Source of the DNA: Aphanomyces cochlioides
Lineage: Eukaryota > Oomycota > Saprolegniomycetes > Saprolegniales > Verrucalvaceae
DNA: 64,000 bases
NCBI GenBank assembly: GCA_019828595.1
Contig: JAHQRK010000003.1
Location: 2,852,001-2,916,000, forward strand
Reading direction: 5' to 3'
Below the pieces are notes generated by a model. That model was not told the origin of the DNA. It worked only from the letters and a program-made list of their open reading frames with translations, and searched no databases. Shown here piece after piece: positions 30,729-42,709 of the stretch. How positions within the stretch are numbered: position 1 is the first letter of the stretch; each line of letters starts with the position of its first letter. The translations under genes were made by a program, and so were the position numbers.

Positions 30729-33536
30729 ATGGTCAAGCGGAAAGAGTCGACGGTACGTCTCACTCTCATTTTACAACTTTCTCTCTCGCAAATCTCTCAT
30801 CAATCTCAACAGCACGTCACGCCCAATGCCATCCTCGCGTCGTTCCTTGGCCCCCACGTTGATCGCATCAAGGCCAATGAAGCAGTCGCAGTCGTTCGCT
30901 TTGGCTTTTCGTCACGCCTTATGTCCCGCGCCGATTTCACAGTACAAATTGCGTCAACCAAAGTCGACTCAATCGCAGTCTTCAGGATCTCTGCAGCCAA
31001 ATGCACACCAACAAAGTCGAACCGCTCACACCGTCAGCTGGACTTCCATTCTGCATCCAGCGCTACATGAAACCCCTCGACGATAAGCGGTACGTCCATG
31101 CGCAGGACGGCAAGTTCATCATACTTGATAGCTACATTGTCTCGTTTTCCTTTCATACACCGTACGAGCAACGCGACGACAGCAAGCCTACGTCCATATG
31201 TGAAGCCTTTGTGTCGCAGTATTCCAAGCGATACAATACCACCAAGGTCCGCTTTAGAGCTGAGCTCTGTTTACGCCATGTTCGCTGCAGATTGATCCAT
31301 CGAGTCATGACGATAGCAATGAGAAGCAAGAGGATATTCCAGTGCTCTTTGGCGGCAACCGACGGGCATCGTTTGAGTTCCAGACCGCGCTTGGGACGCA
31401 AGATGTCAAGATCGTCTCCCCCATGAGCCGCATGAAGCACTTGACGATCAAGATCGTTCATCACATCAATAGCCGCCACGCCGTCAATCCAATCCAAGGT
31501 AGTAGAGCCTTCTCTTCGACCATGGATCTCTTCATGCTGCTAGGTATTGTCTGTGAGTTTATCATCGGCGACGACGACGATCAAATCTATTTAACAGCCA
31601 TCTTGGGTCTGGCGTGGCAGAATGGCCAAGAGCCGACGTGGGAGCGGCTCGCCCACGTCGATCCTGAATCGCACATGATCCGCGAGTTCTACAAACGTCG
31701 CACGATGTCTTCTCCCCGTCGCCCCCCTCGATCGCCGCCTTCTTTGCCTCCTGAAACACCGCCGTCGACGCAAACACCTCGGTAGATTCCACTGCCAGTG
31801 TCGTGTTCTTCATCGCAATGTAGGTTCCCGTCGGTTCCAAATGCGCAAGTGTCGCCGGCGGACGTCTGGACGCGATCGCTCGACTCGGCGGATCGCTCGC
31901 CGCGGTATAAGAACGCATCGCCGTCGAAATTCTTCCGCGATGGTCGCTTCGTCACGAAATTGTCGGCGCTCCAATGCGAATCCGCATGTCGATTGCACAT
32001 GCCAGTAAGCCCAAGCCAGGAAGGTTTGAGGCAATCGATGGATGTAGATGCACCGAACGTGTCGCTCTGCTCTTCTTGTGGATTTGGCAAGGCAAGTCGA
32101 AGATTTCAAGGACGAACTCGTGCAGCAAAAGGTGCAATTACAGACCGCCACGTCATTTTCATCACAATCCGACGACACTCGCAATAGGAAAAATGCATTT
32201 TGGCTGAAGAACACGCGACGACTTGCTTGCAAGACACCAAGGCGGCAACAATCCACATGCACGCGACGGACGAACGGCTCCGAGCGCTAGAACGACGCCA
32301 TGATGCCCAGCGCGAAGCCTGGGAAGGCCGATTCATGGCTTGTGAAGAGCGCGACAACCACATGAACGCGCTTCATCTGGTAAATTTCACCGTCCATGTT
32401 GATGGTTTGACCAGAGGTCGACGTTTGTAGCGCCAAGACGAGCATATCGAGCGCCTTAACCTTCGTAAAGCCAAGGAAGAGCTGGACATGCAGCAAAAGC
32501 TGGCCGACTTTGACGCTCAAGTCGCCGACATGAAGCGGCAGGTCCGCGACGTTCGCTCTGAAGATCGCCTTGACATGGAGTAGGATGAAGATAGAATCCG
32601 ACAGCTGCATGACAAGGATGCGACGATTGCAGCACTGATGGAAGAGCGGGAGAAAGCAAGAGCCCAAGCGATTGTCGACACAATTCAACGCGAGGGCTCG
32701 CAGACGCATATCCATACACTGCGGGCGCAGGTCATTAAGATGGCGAAGGTAGCGGAGACGTTGACGCTCTTCCGCGTAGATTGCCATCTTGAAACGGGAG
32801 AAAGAAGTCTTGCGCAAGGAAGCGAATCGATACATGGCGGAGCGGGACGATCTTCTGCGCGTGCTTCCCGTCGTTACGTCGATCTCGGACAAGAAGTCAG
32901 CCAAGCAGCCGCCTCGCGTCAACGTCGCCGATCTCTTTGACCCTGGCGTAAGCGCTCCGTCAAGGAATGAATGCTTGATTGTGTGGCCAGGACAATGCCA
33001 AGGAAATCAATATGCTCCAGCTCATGCTAGCGTCGCATGGAAAGACGCTCAAGGGCATCTATCAACTCTTGACGCTGCAAGCTGCCACTGGAACTGCCAA
33101 GACGTCGGCGCTGCCATTCCCTGCATTCTTTGCCTTTGCAGCGTAAGCACTCTTGGATTGCAGTCGAATCTGATGTCTTGGTATCAGGGACTGTGGTTTC
33201 GTCGCTGCGATCTCCATGCATACAATCGAGTCGATTGTGTTCAAAGTCGCCAAGGAAGACGGCCGGAAGACGTCGCTGCGGTCGCCTTTCGATGAAAAAC
33301 CCACGAGTTTGTCCTTCTCCCACTTTTGCGAATGCTTGATCCGTATTGCACATGTGCTATACAAAACCGAACTTCCCCAGCTGACGAAGCGCTTCGCATG
33401 CTTGATCGAGAACGATTTGGTTGTGTTTGAGAAGAACAGGAAAGGCTCCAAAGACGACGAGGAATCGCCGCCAACGCCGCTTGGACCTGCGCCATCCCTT
33501 GGAAGATCCGATTACGCATTTCTATCAAAAAGATAG
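30729..33536 (+). CDS. Multi-exon coiled-coil protein of unknown function
   Basis: The start at 30729 gives MVKRKEST, then HVTPNAILASFLGPHVDRIK. About 12 introns of 31-60 nt can be placed in phase. The N-terminal third is globular (PFCIQRYMKPLDDKR, FGGNRRASFEFQTALG, MSRMKHLTIKIVHHINS, EFIIGDDDDQIYLTAILGLA). After a Pro/Ser linker come long coiled coils (ALERRHDAQREAWEGRF, LRKAKEELDMQQKLADFDAQ, TIAALMEEREKARAQAIVD, LKREKEVLRKEANRYMAERD). The C-terminal part has an EF-hand-like helical module, SFSHFCECLIRIAHVLYKT, common in large ciliary or scaffold proteins. A TAG at 32581-32583 in the coiled coil is the acceptor of a 42-nt intron (32542-32583) whose length is a multiple of three, so it is not a premature stop. 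Role unknown; flagellar or cytoskeletal scaffold is a guess. Confidence 0.65.
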
Positions 33537-33753
33537 TATTAAAAATGAAGGGATATTTATTCGTTCTGGGAAAATTCCTCTCAGAGCGAATCATCTGGAG
33601 AAATTCCTAATGAAATTTCAGAATTCCTGTTTTCAGCACACTTTAGTATGTGAGGTCCAGTAGGATTTCTCCTAATAATGCAGCTTAGGATATTCTTGGA
33701 GAACCTGTGAAAATGAATAAACCTTGGTCTCAACCTTCATTACGTCAACCAAC
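33537..33753. other. Short intergenic region with AAATTCC repeats
   Basis: Several near copies of GAGAAATTCC / GGAAAATTCC and complements occur at 33568-33670, suggesting a small foldback sequence. No gene is seen. It lies upstream of the AMBRA1-like gene. Confidence 0.3.
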
Positions 33754-36048
33754 ATGGAGACGCCGCTCGTGGATCACCCGATGGAAGACTCAATCGATCG
33801 AACACCGGCAGGAATCGCAGAGAGAGCACATCGAAATATTAGTCCACCGGGAGTTCCGTCGTCGTTTCGGCGCGCGGGCCGCTCCTCCAACATTACAAGG
33901 ACGATCATGTCGAGAGAAATCGGCCATGGACGACGGTATGCGTTCCACGATGAAGCGATGTGGGTCGAAAACGAGTCCGCGACGAAGGTATATCGTTCAA
34001 TTGCGCTTATATATCTCATTTGGTTCGACATGGTAGCATGAATGCGACTATATTGACATGCCGTCAACGACACGATCGGCGATTTCGATTGCTTTCTCCC
34101 CCGATGGGTATACAAAGTCAAAGACATTCGCAAGATACTGACGACAACGACGCGTAGGAAAACATTCGCGTCGACGCATGGAGATCATACTGTCAAGATT
34201 GTCTGTTACGCCACTGGACGAATCCTCCAAGTTGAACCTTCGGAAATGCAGGAGATTGATTTTCTATCGGTAGACTTTGGTCGGCCATCCAAGAACCCCA
34301 TGGAGTGTCAAATATCACCCGACAAATCCACGTTACGTCGCATCAGGATGCTTGGGCTATCAGATTCGGTACGCTAAGCCCTATGCACGCATGATTGAAG
34401 TCGCACGCCGCTTTTTGTAGCTTTTGGGACGTGTACACTGGCAAATGCTTGTATGAAGCGACCCTGCGCCATGCCATTATTTCCGTCTCATTCCATCCTT
34501 CTGGCAATGTAATTGGAATTGCAAGCGGCACATGCGTCTACACTTGGGACTACCAGGTTGGTCTCTTTTCCCCCACTTTCTTGGAGGGCGTCTCATCAAT
34601 AACAATAGCATTCTGCGCCGCGCATTGCCATGTTTAGCTACCAGACGCTTCGTTCCGTGTCGTTTCTGCCCGACGCGACAAAGATCCTCATTGGGGAGGC
34701 CAACGAAGTCTACACAGTACACAAAACTCTTCTTTCTCGTCTTGACGTTCCTGTAGCGGCCGCTTGGCTCCGTGCCGTCCGATTTGACCGTCACGTTGAC
34801 GCTATGGGATTATGACCTCTCGTGGTCGACGTCAACAGAACCTGGCACGACGAAAGCGATGCGATCGGTCTGAAATGTCATGCATCCCATGGTTCTAACA
34901 GGCATTCATGTGTAGCCACGCGTCTTGCTCACCCATGCGCTGCTGTACAACGACGGCGGCTTTGACATATCGAAATGCGGCAACTATCTCGCTGTCTGTA
35001 CTGACTTTAGCTTGTGGCAAGCGGAACAAGATGAACCCGCGCTGACAACGCCTGCGCCATCCTTGTACGTCGACATCCTCTGCCTTCTTTGACTTCGTCG
35101 ACAACAGGAGGAATCATTGCGACAACCCTCGACTCTACTTGGTACCAGACTGGCCGCTCTCCGCTTCGACGTGGACGTCTGCGTCTGTTCTCTTGTCGCC
35201 TTTGGCTCATTTCGTGTAGCGCTCGTCGTCGCCGTGCTCTCGTGCCTGATATTCCTCCGACTGCTCGACGGATTCGACCGCGACTTGGTACACTCCCGCA
35301 ATCTTTTCCATGTTTTATCGCTTTTGGCTAGACGAACAAGGCCATGTTGCCACAGCTCCAACTGCTAGAACGACTACAGCAGCGGCCGCCGCCTCCTCTG
35401 TCCACGCGGCGCCATCTGAAGCCAGTGGCGCTTGTCGGATTGCACAGATCCGCCCCAACATTGCATCCAGTCTCACATTGTTGTCGCGCGATCAGCGGCT
35501 CCAGCGGTATGCCTGTCTGGTCCCAGCTTACACCGATGGCATTTGCTGTAGTGGCCGTCTTGCTGTCGAATACCAGTCGACATGGCTTGCTCTGCTCTCG
35601 CTAGCTCCTGATGCATCGTTGGGATCCGTCGTCCAGACGTCTTTGCTTGCTGAGACAGCAGCGGGCGGCGTCACCTCCGTCAAATTTAGCCCCAGTGGCG
35701 CGTACGTCTTGCTTGGATATGGCGTCCGCGATCGCATTCAACGGTACGCTATCGTCGGGAAAACATTGTCGACTTACGTGGCTCTCATTCAGCATCAATC
35801 AGTTTCCCCTACATCGCGTGACGCGCATCTATCGATGGGAAGACATGAGTTTGGTTTCGCATGTCGAGTCGGACGTCGACGATGTCAACATTGCGCTCTT
35901 CCATCCCTTGCCTGGCTTTGGCTTTCTCTACGGCACCAAGCAAGGCCGCGTCCGCGTTGCGCGGACATGGCGCGGTCCATTTGACGATCCGCACAATGAA
36001 AACATGCTCAAGGAGACACTCGACTTGCAAGCTCTCTTCTCCATGTAA
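33754..36048 (+). CDS. AMBRA1-like WD40 protein (autophagy / Cullin-4 adaptor)
   Basis: The start at 33754 gives METPLVDHPMEDSIDRTPAG, a disordered leader, then a split beta-propeller. First half: RSAISIAFSPDG, KTFASTHGDHTVKIVCYATG, TLVGHPRTPWSVKYHPTNPR, YVASGCLGYQIRFWDVYTGK, ISVSFHPSGNVIGIASG, YTWDYQ. This order, especially HPRTPWSVKYHPT and YVASGCLG, matches the N-terminus of animal AMBRA1. After a long loop the second half has GGVTSVKFSPSGAYVLLGYG and DVDDVNIALFHPLPGFGFLY, ending at TAA 36048. About ten introns of 40-55 nt. In animals AMBRA1 is a DCAF substrate receptor that controls Beclin-1 autophagy and cyclin D turnover. The same role here is inferred. The stop is 41 bp from that of the convergent ankyrin gene. 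Confidence 0.72.
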
Positions 36049-36089
36049 TTACTTATTTAATGCATCCTCTCCATCGATCGACGGACTAT

Positions 36090-37146
36090 CTACTGGAGCG
36101 CGCTCGTCGTCGCTGAGAAATCCACGGCGTCTGCTGGAGATCCTGTCGGCGAAGGAGGAGCTTGATGGAGCGGAGCACCAAATCCTGTGGAGTGAGATGC
36201 TGCTGCCGCGCGTGGATTAAAGATCTTGAATTGAGGAGGAGGTTGGTGAGCAACTACAGGTGGCGCTACTGGCACAGGAGCGGCTGCAGCATAGGATGTC
36301 GGTGGAGGGCCAGCAAGTGTCGGCGGTGGTGCCGTTTGTGCGACCGAAACGTGGTTACCGTACTTGGCAGAGAGTTCGGGATTACCGACCGTCGAGCCAA
36401 AGCCGTCGGCTTGGATCGGACGAAAGACGGACGGATCGCGACGATTCTGCGATGCAAGATGGCGAGGAATGGCGCTATGTGTGGGCGGGGCGTACAGAGC
36501 AGCATGAGGATCGTACGCAGGAGCCGGAGCAGCGCCATAATAGTTGCCTAGAGATGAAGAAATGAGAGAACAGAAAGGGGAGAGGCAGACCTGCTCCAGC
36601 CGGTGGTGGCGGTGGCGGAGGGGGTGCCACGTATCCCGTTTCAAATCCTGTAATGCCCATGCTTTGCGCTTGTTGGATTGCAGCAGCACGGTCGTTAGGA
36701 TCTTCATGTTGGAACTGAAGGGGAAGCAACCACTGACGCAATGTGTCTCCCGTCGCAACATCGTACGACGTCTTGTTGCTCTTGTTGCGTTGCGCAACGT
36801 TGGCTCCCTTCGCAACGAGCAATTTGGCCATTTCCAAATGTCCTTGAGCGCACGCAAGATGCAGAGGGGTGTTGTCGCGTGGTCCCAGCGCCGAAAAGTC
36901 GGCGCCTCGTTCCAAAAGCATGTGGAAAATCTCCACGCGGCCAAAATACGCGGCAGTGTGCACCGGCGAGGATCCTTCCGGTGTGCGCGCGTTCGGACTC
37001 ACCTTGACGTCGTCCAAGAGATGGCGCACTTTCTCGGTAAGATTGTCTTCAATCGCTTGATGGAGTTGCTGCTCTGGCGTCAGCGTCGGCGCGATCATCT
37101 CGCCGAGAGCTTTCACATTGAGCTTCTCGCTCAGGTAGCTGAACAT
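36090..37146 (-). CDS. Ankyrin-repeat protein with Pro/Ala-rich tail
   Basis: The start at 37146 gives MFSYLSEKLNVKALGEMIAP. Ankyrin repeats occupy about residues 30-120: EGSSPVHTAAYFGRVEIFHM, LLERGADFSALGPRDNTPLH, LACAQGHLEMAKLLVAKGAN. After a short helical part (DRAAAIQQAQSMGITGF) comes a run of prolines, and one intron of about 43 nt splits the tail at AGAG|NYYG. The tail (Tyr/Pro/Ala/His-rich, SYAAAAPVPVAPPVVAHQ) is disordered. About 335 residues. The first in-frame ATG was chosen; the frame upstream opens only with a GTG. It converges on the AMBRA1-like gene. Partners are unknown; a protein-protein scaffold is the general ankyrin role. Confidence 0.82.
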
Positions 37147-37367
37147 GATGCACTCCACAAATGATGCCACGGTGTAGAATATTATATGTCAGAGGTTTAT
37201 TTATTTTCAGAGGTTCAACGATTAAATTAGAAAGGTTCAATATTTCTTTTCGAAGGTTTGGTGTTCTGTCAATAAGATTTCAAAATCGATGCCAACGACA
37301 CCGCGAGCAACAATCCATCGCATGGAAACGACCGCGGGAATCGATGCGTAGCTCGCTGTACGCATTG

Positions 37368-40300
37368 CTATCGATCGACGAATGTATATTCCTCGACTTG
37401 TTGGCTACGTTGCTGCCGCGGCGACTGCCGGATCGCCATAGTTCGCGAGAGATACGTCGGCGTCGATCGCGGTCGGTGTGGCCGACGGTCTTCCTCGTCC
37501 CTTGGCTTGCTCGTTTTGACGCGCACCTGCATCGTTCCCAGCGCTCCATGTGTTGTTTCTGTGGAGGAAAGCGTTGCTCCATCGATAGCTACGCAAACCA
37601 AGCGGAAATCGTACGAACTGGTGATGTGAGATTGGTGTACCTTCAATAGCGCCATGACCGACGACAGCAATCGACTGTTTTTGAGAGAACAGCGCCACAG
37701 CGGTCGATCGCATCGGCCCTGCGCTCTTTGGGTAGACGAGTTTGGTGACATGGACGAGCGAATGGTCATGCGCACGGCTATCCTGAAGAAATTTTGTCGT
37801 TCGATTCTACTCGCAAACCATCAACTCCATCTACGTGTGTCCATGATGGTACTGGGAATCGCCTCTGCATCTTGAATGGGGATAAGAGCGCTGTAGCTGG
37901 TCCCGCCGCCGGCTCTGGTGCTATAACAAGGAGAAGATCATTACCGCTCCATCCTTCGCCGTTCCAAGCACGTACGTGGAGTCGCTGTATTGTTGTCTTC
38001 CATGGGAATCGGGAAATGGCTCGTTGGGATCTGTTGCGACGGTGGCAAGTGACTCAAGTCGACGACACTCATGTCCAACAGCTCAGATCTATCCAACGCG
38101 ACGTCTAGATTTCCTCCTCGCTCTGGGAACAGTCTCACCGTCGAAGGCCGCTGCTGCCTGGAAGATGATATCGCCGCCGTCCTTTGCGGTTGTTCGATGG
38201 CAAGTCGTCGTAGAAGACAATGGACGTCGCATGCAAAATCTAAATTCGCATCACGTCGTCATCGGCGAGTTCCATGGAACGTACGCAAAGATTGACATGC
38301 TTGAGGCGATCCCGGAGCTGCTCAAAGCGCTGCCGAGTCTCTGCAAGCGCTTGTTCTCGCCGTTGAATGCCATGATGCATCAATTCACTCATGGACTGCA
38401 TGGCGACATGCGGTCTGTTGAATCGAACTCGCCGCTCTTTCATCTAGCCGCAATGTAAGAATCCAACGAAAGCGGCGGTAGCGTGTCCTACCTCATGAGC
38501 TCTTGCGTGCATGGATTCCACCTGCAGTTTGAGTACGAGTAGCGCCCACTGCGACATAGCCAGGCTCGTTAGCGTCTCCCGACGGTTCAACGCCAAGCTC
38601 TTGAGGTACTGCAGCTCCTTGGACTGTTGCTGAAGTTGCTGCTGCTGCTGGAAGTGCATTTGTGGCGGCATGTGGCGTCGTGGATCCGCTGGGGGCAAGT
38701 CAAACGCGACATGACCGTCGTCACTAGCAAGCATCGCTGAGGATGGCGTATCCACCGTCGTGACTTCCAAATTGGCGTGCTCTACGCTGTGAACTCAGCT
38801 CGAGGACACGATGAAGCGGGTATACGTACCTTGCTTGGCTGTAAACGACGACAGAGGTGGCATTGCCATGTCGTCAAGCGGTGATGGCACATCGACTTGA
38901 GGAGCTCGACTGTTGGTGTCCACGAGCTCGTCCACGGCAGTCAACGGAAACGCCGGCGGGACTATTACTGATGCCGAAAGTGTGTCGGAGAAGCTAATGA
39001 TTTACCAGTTGGACTGCTGCTCGCACTGCCATGCATTCGACGACGTTGCGGCGACGATTTCTCCCATTTCTCGGGCGACGAGCCTTTCTCTGGCGAGGAC
39101 GACGACGACGGCGACAGCGAGTCCATGCCCATCGCGTGTTTTGAAAAGATCGTCGAGAGTCGTTTGGATTTTGCCGACGTCCGCCGCGATCCATGGTCTC
39201 GTGACGGTGACGACGGACCGACTGACATTCGCTTGAACGCTTCTGGACCTTAAGTGCCATTGGGATCAACCTAGCGCATGGCTGGAGAACTTACTGGTAG
39301 CTGGGGAAGCTGTTGGATCGATGAGCTGCGTGGTGGTTTTGCCATGCTTGACGCCTTTCGACTTGTGTTTCTTGAGAAGTTTCCGCGGTGATGCCGATTG
39401 CTTGTCTTGCCACGCGTCGTAAATACCCTTTAATGCAAGGAACATGCGGCCTCCTCCTCCATTTCCACTGCCGCTACTTCCATTATAGTCGTCGTTGTTG
39501 TCGTCATGCATAACTTGAATCTTCTCTCCAAGGAGAGCAAACTTGGCTAAGACAGGATCGCCAGGGCTTGATCGACATGCTTCCTGCAAGTCGGCAATGA
39601 ATGCTACAAGTTTAATACTTCAATACACGATCCTCGGGTCATCGTGTTGCCGCACCAGTCGCTTTCGGTCCATGGCGATGCCAAGAGGCTTCCTGGCTAG
39701 CTTTGACAAGCGATTCCATGATGGAATTCTCCCTGGAAGCAGCGTGAGGCTCTAGATTCAGCGGGAAGCACGTACGCTTGAATGCGATGCTTGCTCTTGT
39801 ACAGGTTGAACTCCGTCACGAGGCATTGCATCGCTTGGTCTTGCTTCTCGCATTCTGTTTTCCAAAATGCGACTTCTGCACTGGATCTACGACCACCACA
39901 CGATGAAGAAAGGCGCGAAAAGTGCCGTGGGAGCGCTAATGAGATCTTACTTCTTTCGGAGAACGAGCATCTCGGACGCGAGCTTGGACAAATGCGAGCT
40001 GAGCGTGACGATGCGACTCATCTGGACTGTGTGCATCTTGCGACTGGCGGTCTTGGCGGCCTCTGCTTCGACTTGCATGGTCTGAATGCGATCTTTCAAG
40101 TCGGTCACTTCGTCCGGCAGCGGCACTTCGTCAATGCGCGCGTCTTCTTTGATGAAACAAAGCGGCAAGTCGTCCAGCTCGGCCTCAGCGCGACAAGCAG
40201 CTTCGGCTGTCGCCTGCGCCAGTTCCTCTGCTTGGACGTCGACGTCGCTCCACTCGATCGCCTCGAGCAGCTTGGCTTCTTGCGTTTGATTGACCACCAT

Positions 40301-42632
40301 GAGACTTGCGCGGGAAGCGTCTCGCGGCGGCATTGTCGACTCAAAGTGCATGGGGCGATTCATCATGTGGTCGGTCTTCGTCTTGGCGAGGAACGACGAC
40401 AGCGTCGCTTGCTTCTCGAGCATCGCCACCGACGATTGTGATTGAATCGACGCCAGGGTGTCCCTGAGGACCGTGATTTCCTGGCGTAAGAGCTGCTGAG
40501 CCGTGTCGGCCGAGCGGTGGAACGATGTCAACTGGTCAGTACTCTCAACGACTTGGCGTTGGAGCTCGGCGATGTTGAAGACCTGCCGCAACTGCGCGGC
40601 TTCCAACTCATTGATCGTCGTGCATTTCTCGGCAAGGAGATCTTCAAGAGCGGCACGGCTAAGAATGCCGAGCTCCGCTTCTGTCGGGGCTGAAGCTTGT
40701 CTGGCAATGGCTGCATGACGCCGGCCTCCATTGAGCGGCTTGGAATCAACTGCGCCGTCGCTCGTTTGCGTCGCAATGTGCTTCTTGCTCTGCTCCAACG
40801 CAAGTCGAGCATCTTCTCTTGCTTTGGTATCTACGCCACCGAGGAATTGGTGAACACCAAGGAAGAAGTGTTGGCGCTAACCTGCCGCGACTTGGGTGTG
40901 GACATTGTTGAGCGTCGTTTGGTACTCCGCGACTACCGTCCATTCCGTGAGCTCTAGCGAAGGTGCCGAGACGTACCTGAAGCGACGAGAGCGCGCTTGG
41001 TGCTTTCCACTTCGTCATGAGCAATCTCAAGGTCCACAACGCGAGTCTGGCACGCTTGGAGCTCCTCGCGAAGGCTCTACTCGATTGATGAGGATCCAAA
41101 TGCAACCAAGACGGACGTCGACGGTCTTGAGCAGAGCTTTGACGCGCTCGCGCTCGCTGTCGGCTTCCGCGGCGACTTCGTTGGCGTCGACAAAGCCAGT
41201 GCCGTGGCACTTGGAGCATTGCGTGTTGTTCAGCGACAAGTTGGCTTCGTCCGCTTGTTCTTTCTCGTCGAGCCGAGCTGCGTCGCCGTCAGCTGAAGGC
41301 GAGCTGGAACTCCAAGACGGATGGCGTCCCATGACGAGAGCCAGCGGGGAGCCGAGCAACGAGGCAAAGCCACAAGCCGCTGGTCCTTCTGGTGCTTGCT
41401 GCATGAGAGCTCCAAGTGCTGGCCAGACGTCGATCGTCCCCAGAACTTCGATCAAAGCGCCTACGAAGCGCACAGAGTTCAACACAGGCAAGGAAACGAG
41501 CGTCGTCCTACTGGCAACGTCGTCCGATGTGAGTTCATGGTTGGCAATCGCAGTTTCAATCGCATCGCGCTCGTGCATACCGCCTTCCGGACCGCCAGCC
41601 CACCATGGAGACGATGACGGCGACAGCGACAGGTATGCCGTCGAAAGATGCGGATCGCCCGACGAATTCGCGTCGCGTTTGGTATGGAGGACGCTCTTCA
41701 ATGCTTCAACTTGCTCTCTGGACCACACAATCCGAACATATCAAGACCATTGCAACGGGTGGCAGCTTACATGGCTTCGACAGCGCGTTGCTGCCACTTG
41801 TCGCGCTCGTCGCGGAGTGCGTCGTTGAATTTCTTGCGCTTCTCGACGTCAATCTTGAGCAGCTCGAGGCGTGCTTCGATCGACAGCGATGCCTACAAGA
41901 CCACAGTGAGCTCCATGGCATGATGGAGTGGCATGTACAGAGTTGCGTCGTAGTGAATCGCCCGGAGTACCGTCGTCGCCTTCGTTGTTGGACGATCGAC
42001 CGACCGCCAGCGCATCTACGAGAGAGAGCTTGTGGGCAACTAGAAGCGACGACAGCGACAACCTTCAAGCGCTTTGAGCGTCCGCGTGTCGGTCTTTTGC
42101 TTGGTGACCATCTCGCGCAGCATCAAGAGCTCTTTGAAATGCGTCCGTCGGAGCACGTCCATCTCATGGTTGCGTCGATCGAGCTTGGCGTGAAGCACCG
42201 ACGCGGTCTGGTCGCCTTCCACGACGCGCGATTCCAACTGCGAGCACTTTGTTGAGAGCTTGGCGAGTGCGTCGTTGCGCTCTTTCATCTCCTGGCGAAA
42301 GACTTCAGTCATTGTGTTGACATATCTACAAGGAAATGAGCTCCATGAAGGGAAGGAGGAGCGTGTCTACTTGGTCTCGCGCTCTTGAATCGCATCCGCA
42401 AGCGTCGTGTCGAAGAAACTCTGGACGAACGTCGCCATCGCCTACGGAAACTCCACCATGAGCTACACTGTCGGCGACAAAGTTGGTCTCGCACGGGATC
42501 CTCCAAGCCGACGACTTGAGCCAGGAGCGTCTGGCGAGCTTTACCAAGCAGCGTATGCTCTTCCAGCGCCGCCTGTGGCCTTGTCGTGACGAATTGCCGC
42601 GGCGTTGTCGACGTTGGCGGCGGCGTGGCCAT
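37368..42632 (-). CDS. Very large coiled-coil protein with a C-terminal mixed domain
   Basis: The start at 42632 gives MATPPPTSTTPRQFVTTRPQ. Some 20 introns of 37-55 nt are needed; most acceptors are TAG or CAG. Coiled coils dominate: VNTMTEVFRQEMKERNDALA, LDRRNHEMDVLRRTHFKEL, SIEARLELLKIDVEKRKKF, VVDLEIAHDEVESTKRALV, LEDLLAEKCTTINELEAAQL. One CxxCxG pair (CSKCHGTG) lies near 41210-41225. The middle has Ser-rich basic stretches (SPSSSSSPEKGSSPEKWEK). The 3' third (38.5-37.4 kb) has MHHGIQRREQALAETRQRF, then DGGDIIFQAAAAFD, DMSVVDLSHLPPSQQIPTSH and VVGHGAIE. These exons join in phase through a 43-nt intron after HVDG, so I keep one gene, but two genes are possible. Function unknown. Divergent from the EF-hand/SAM gene with only 77 bp between the ATGs. 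Confidence 0.6.
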
Positions 42633-42709
42633 GATGACGCGGACGATACCTCGTCGTCAGTTCCACCGTGAAACGTTTGCAAGTTACACAAAACCAACGT
42701 CGCGAGCGT
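42633..42709. promoter_or_regulatory. 77-bp divergent spacer between two ATGs
   Basis: The only DNA between the start codons of the large coiled-coil gene (minus, 42632) and the EF-hand/SAM gene (plus, 42710). Any core promoters must be overlapping and bidirectional or lie inside the opposite coding region. Confidence 0.45.

Noticed and set aside
32581..32583. In-frame TAG in the coiled-coil gene, first taken as a premature stop
   Set aside because: It is the acceptor end of a 42-nt GT-AG intron (32542-32583) that keeps phase on both sides.
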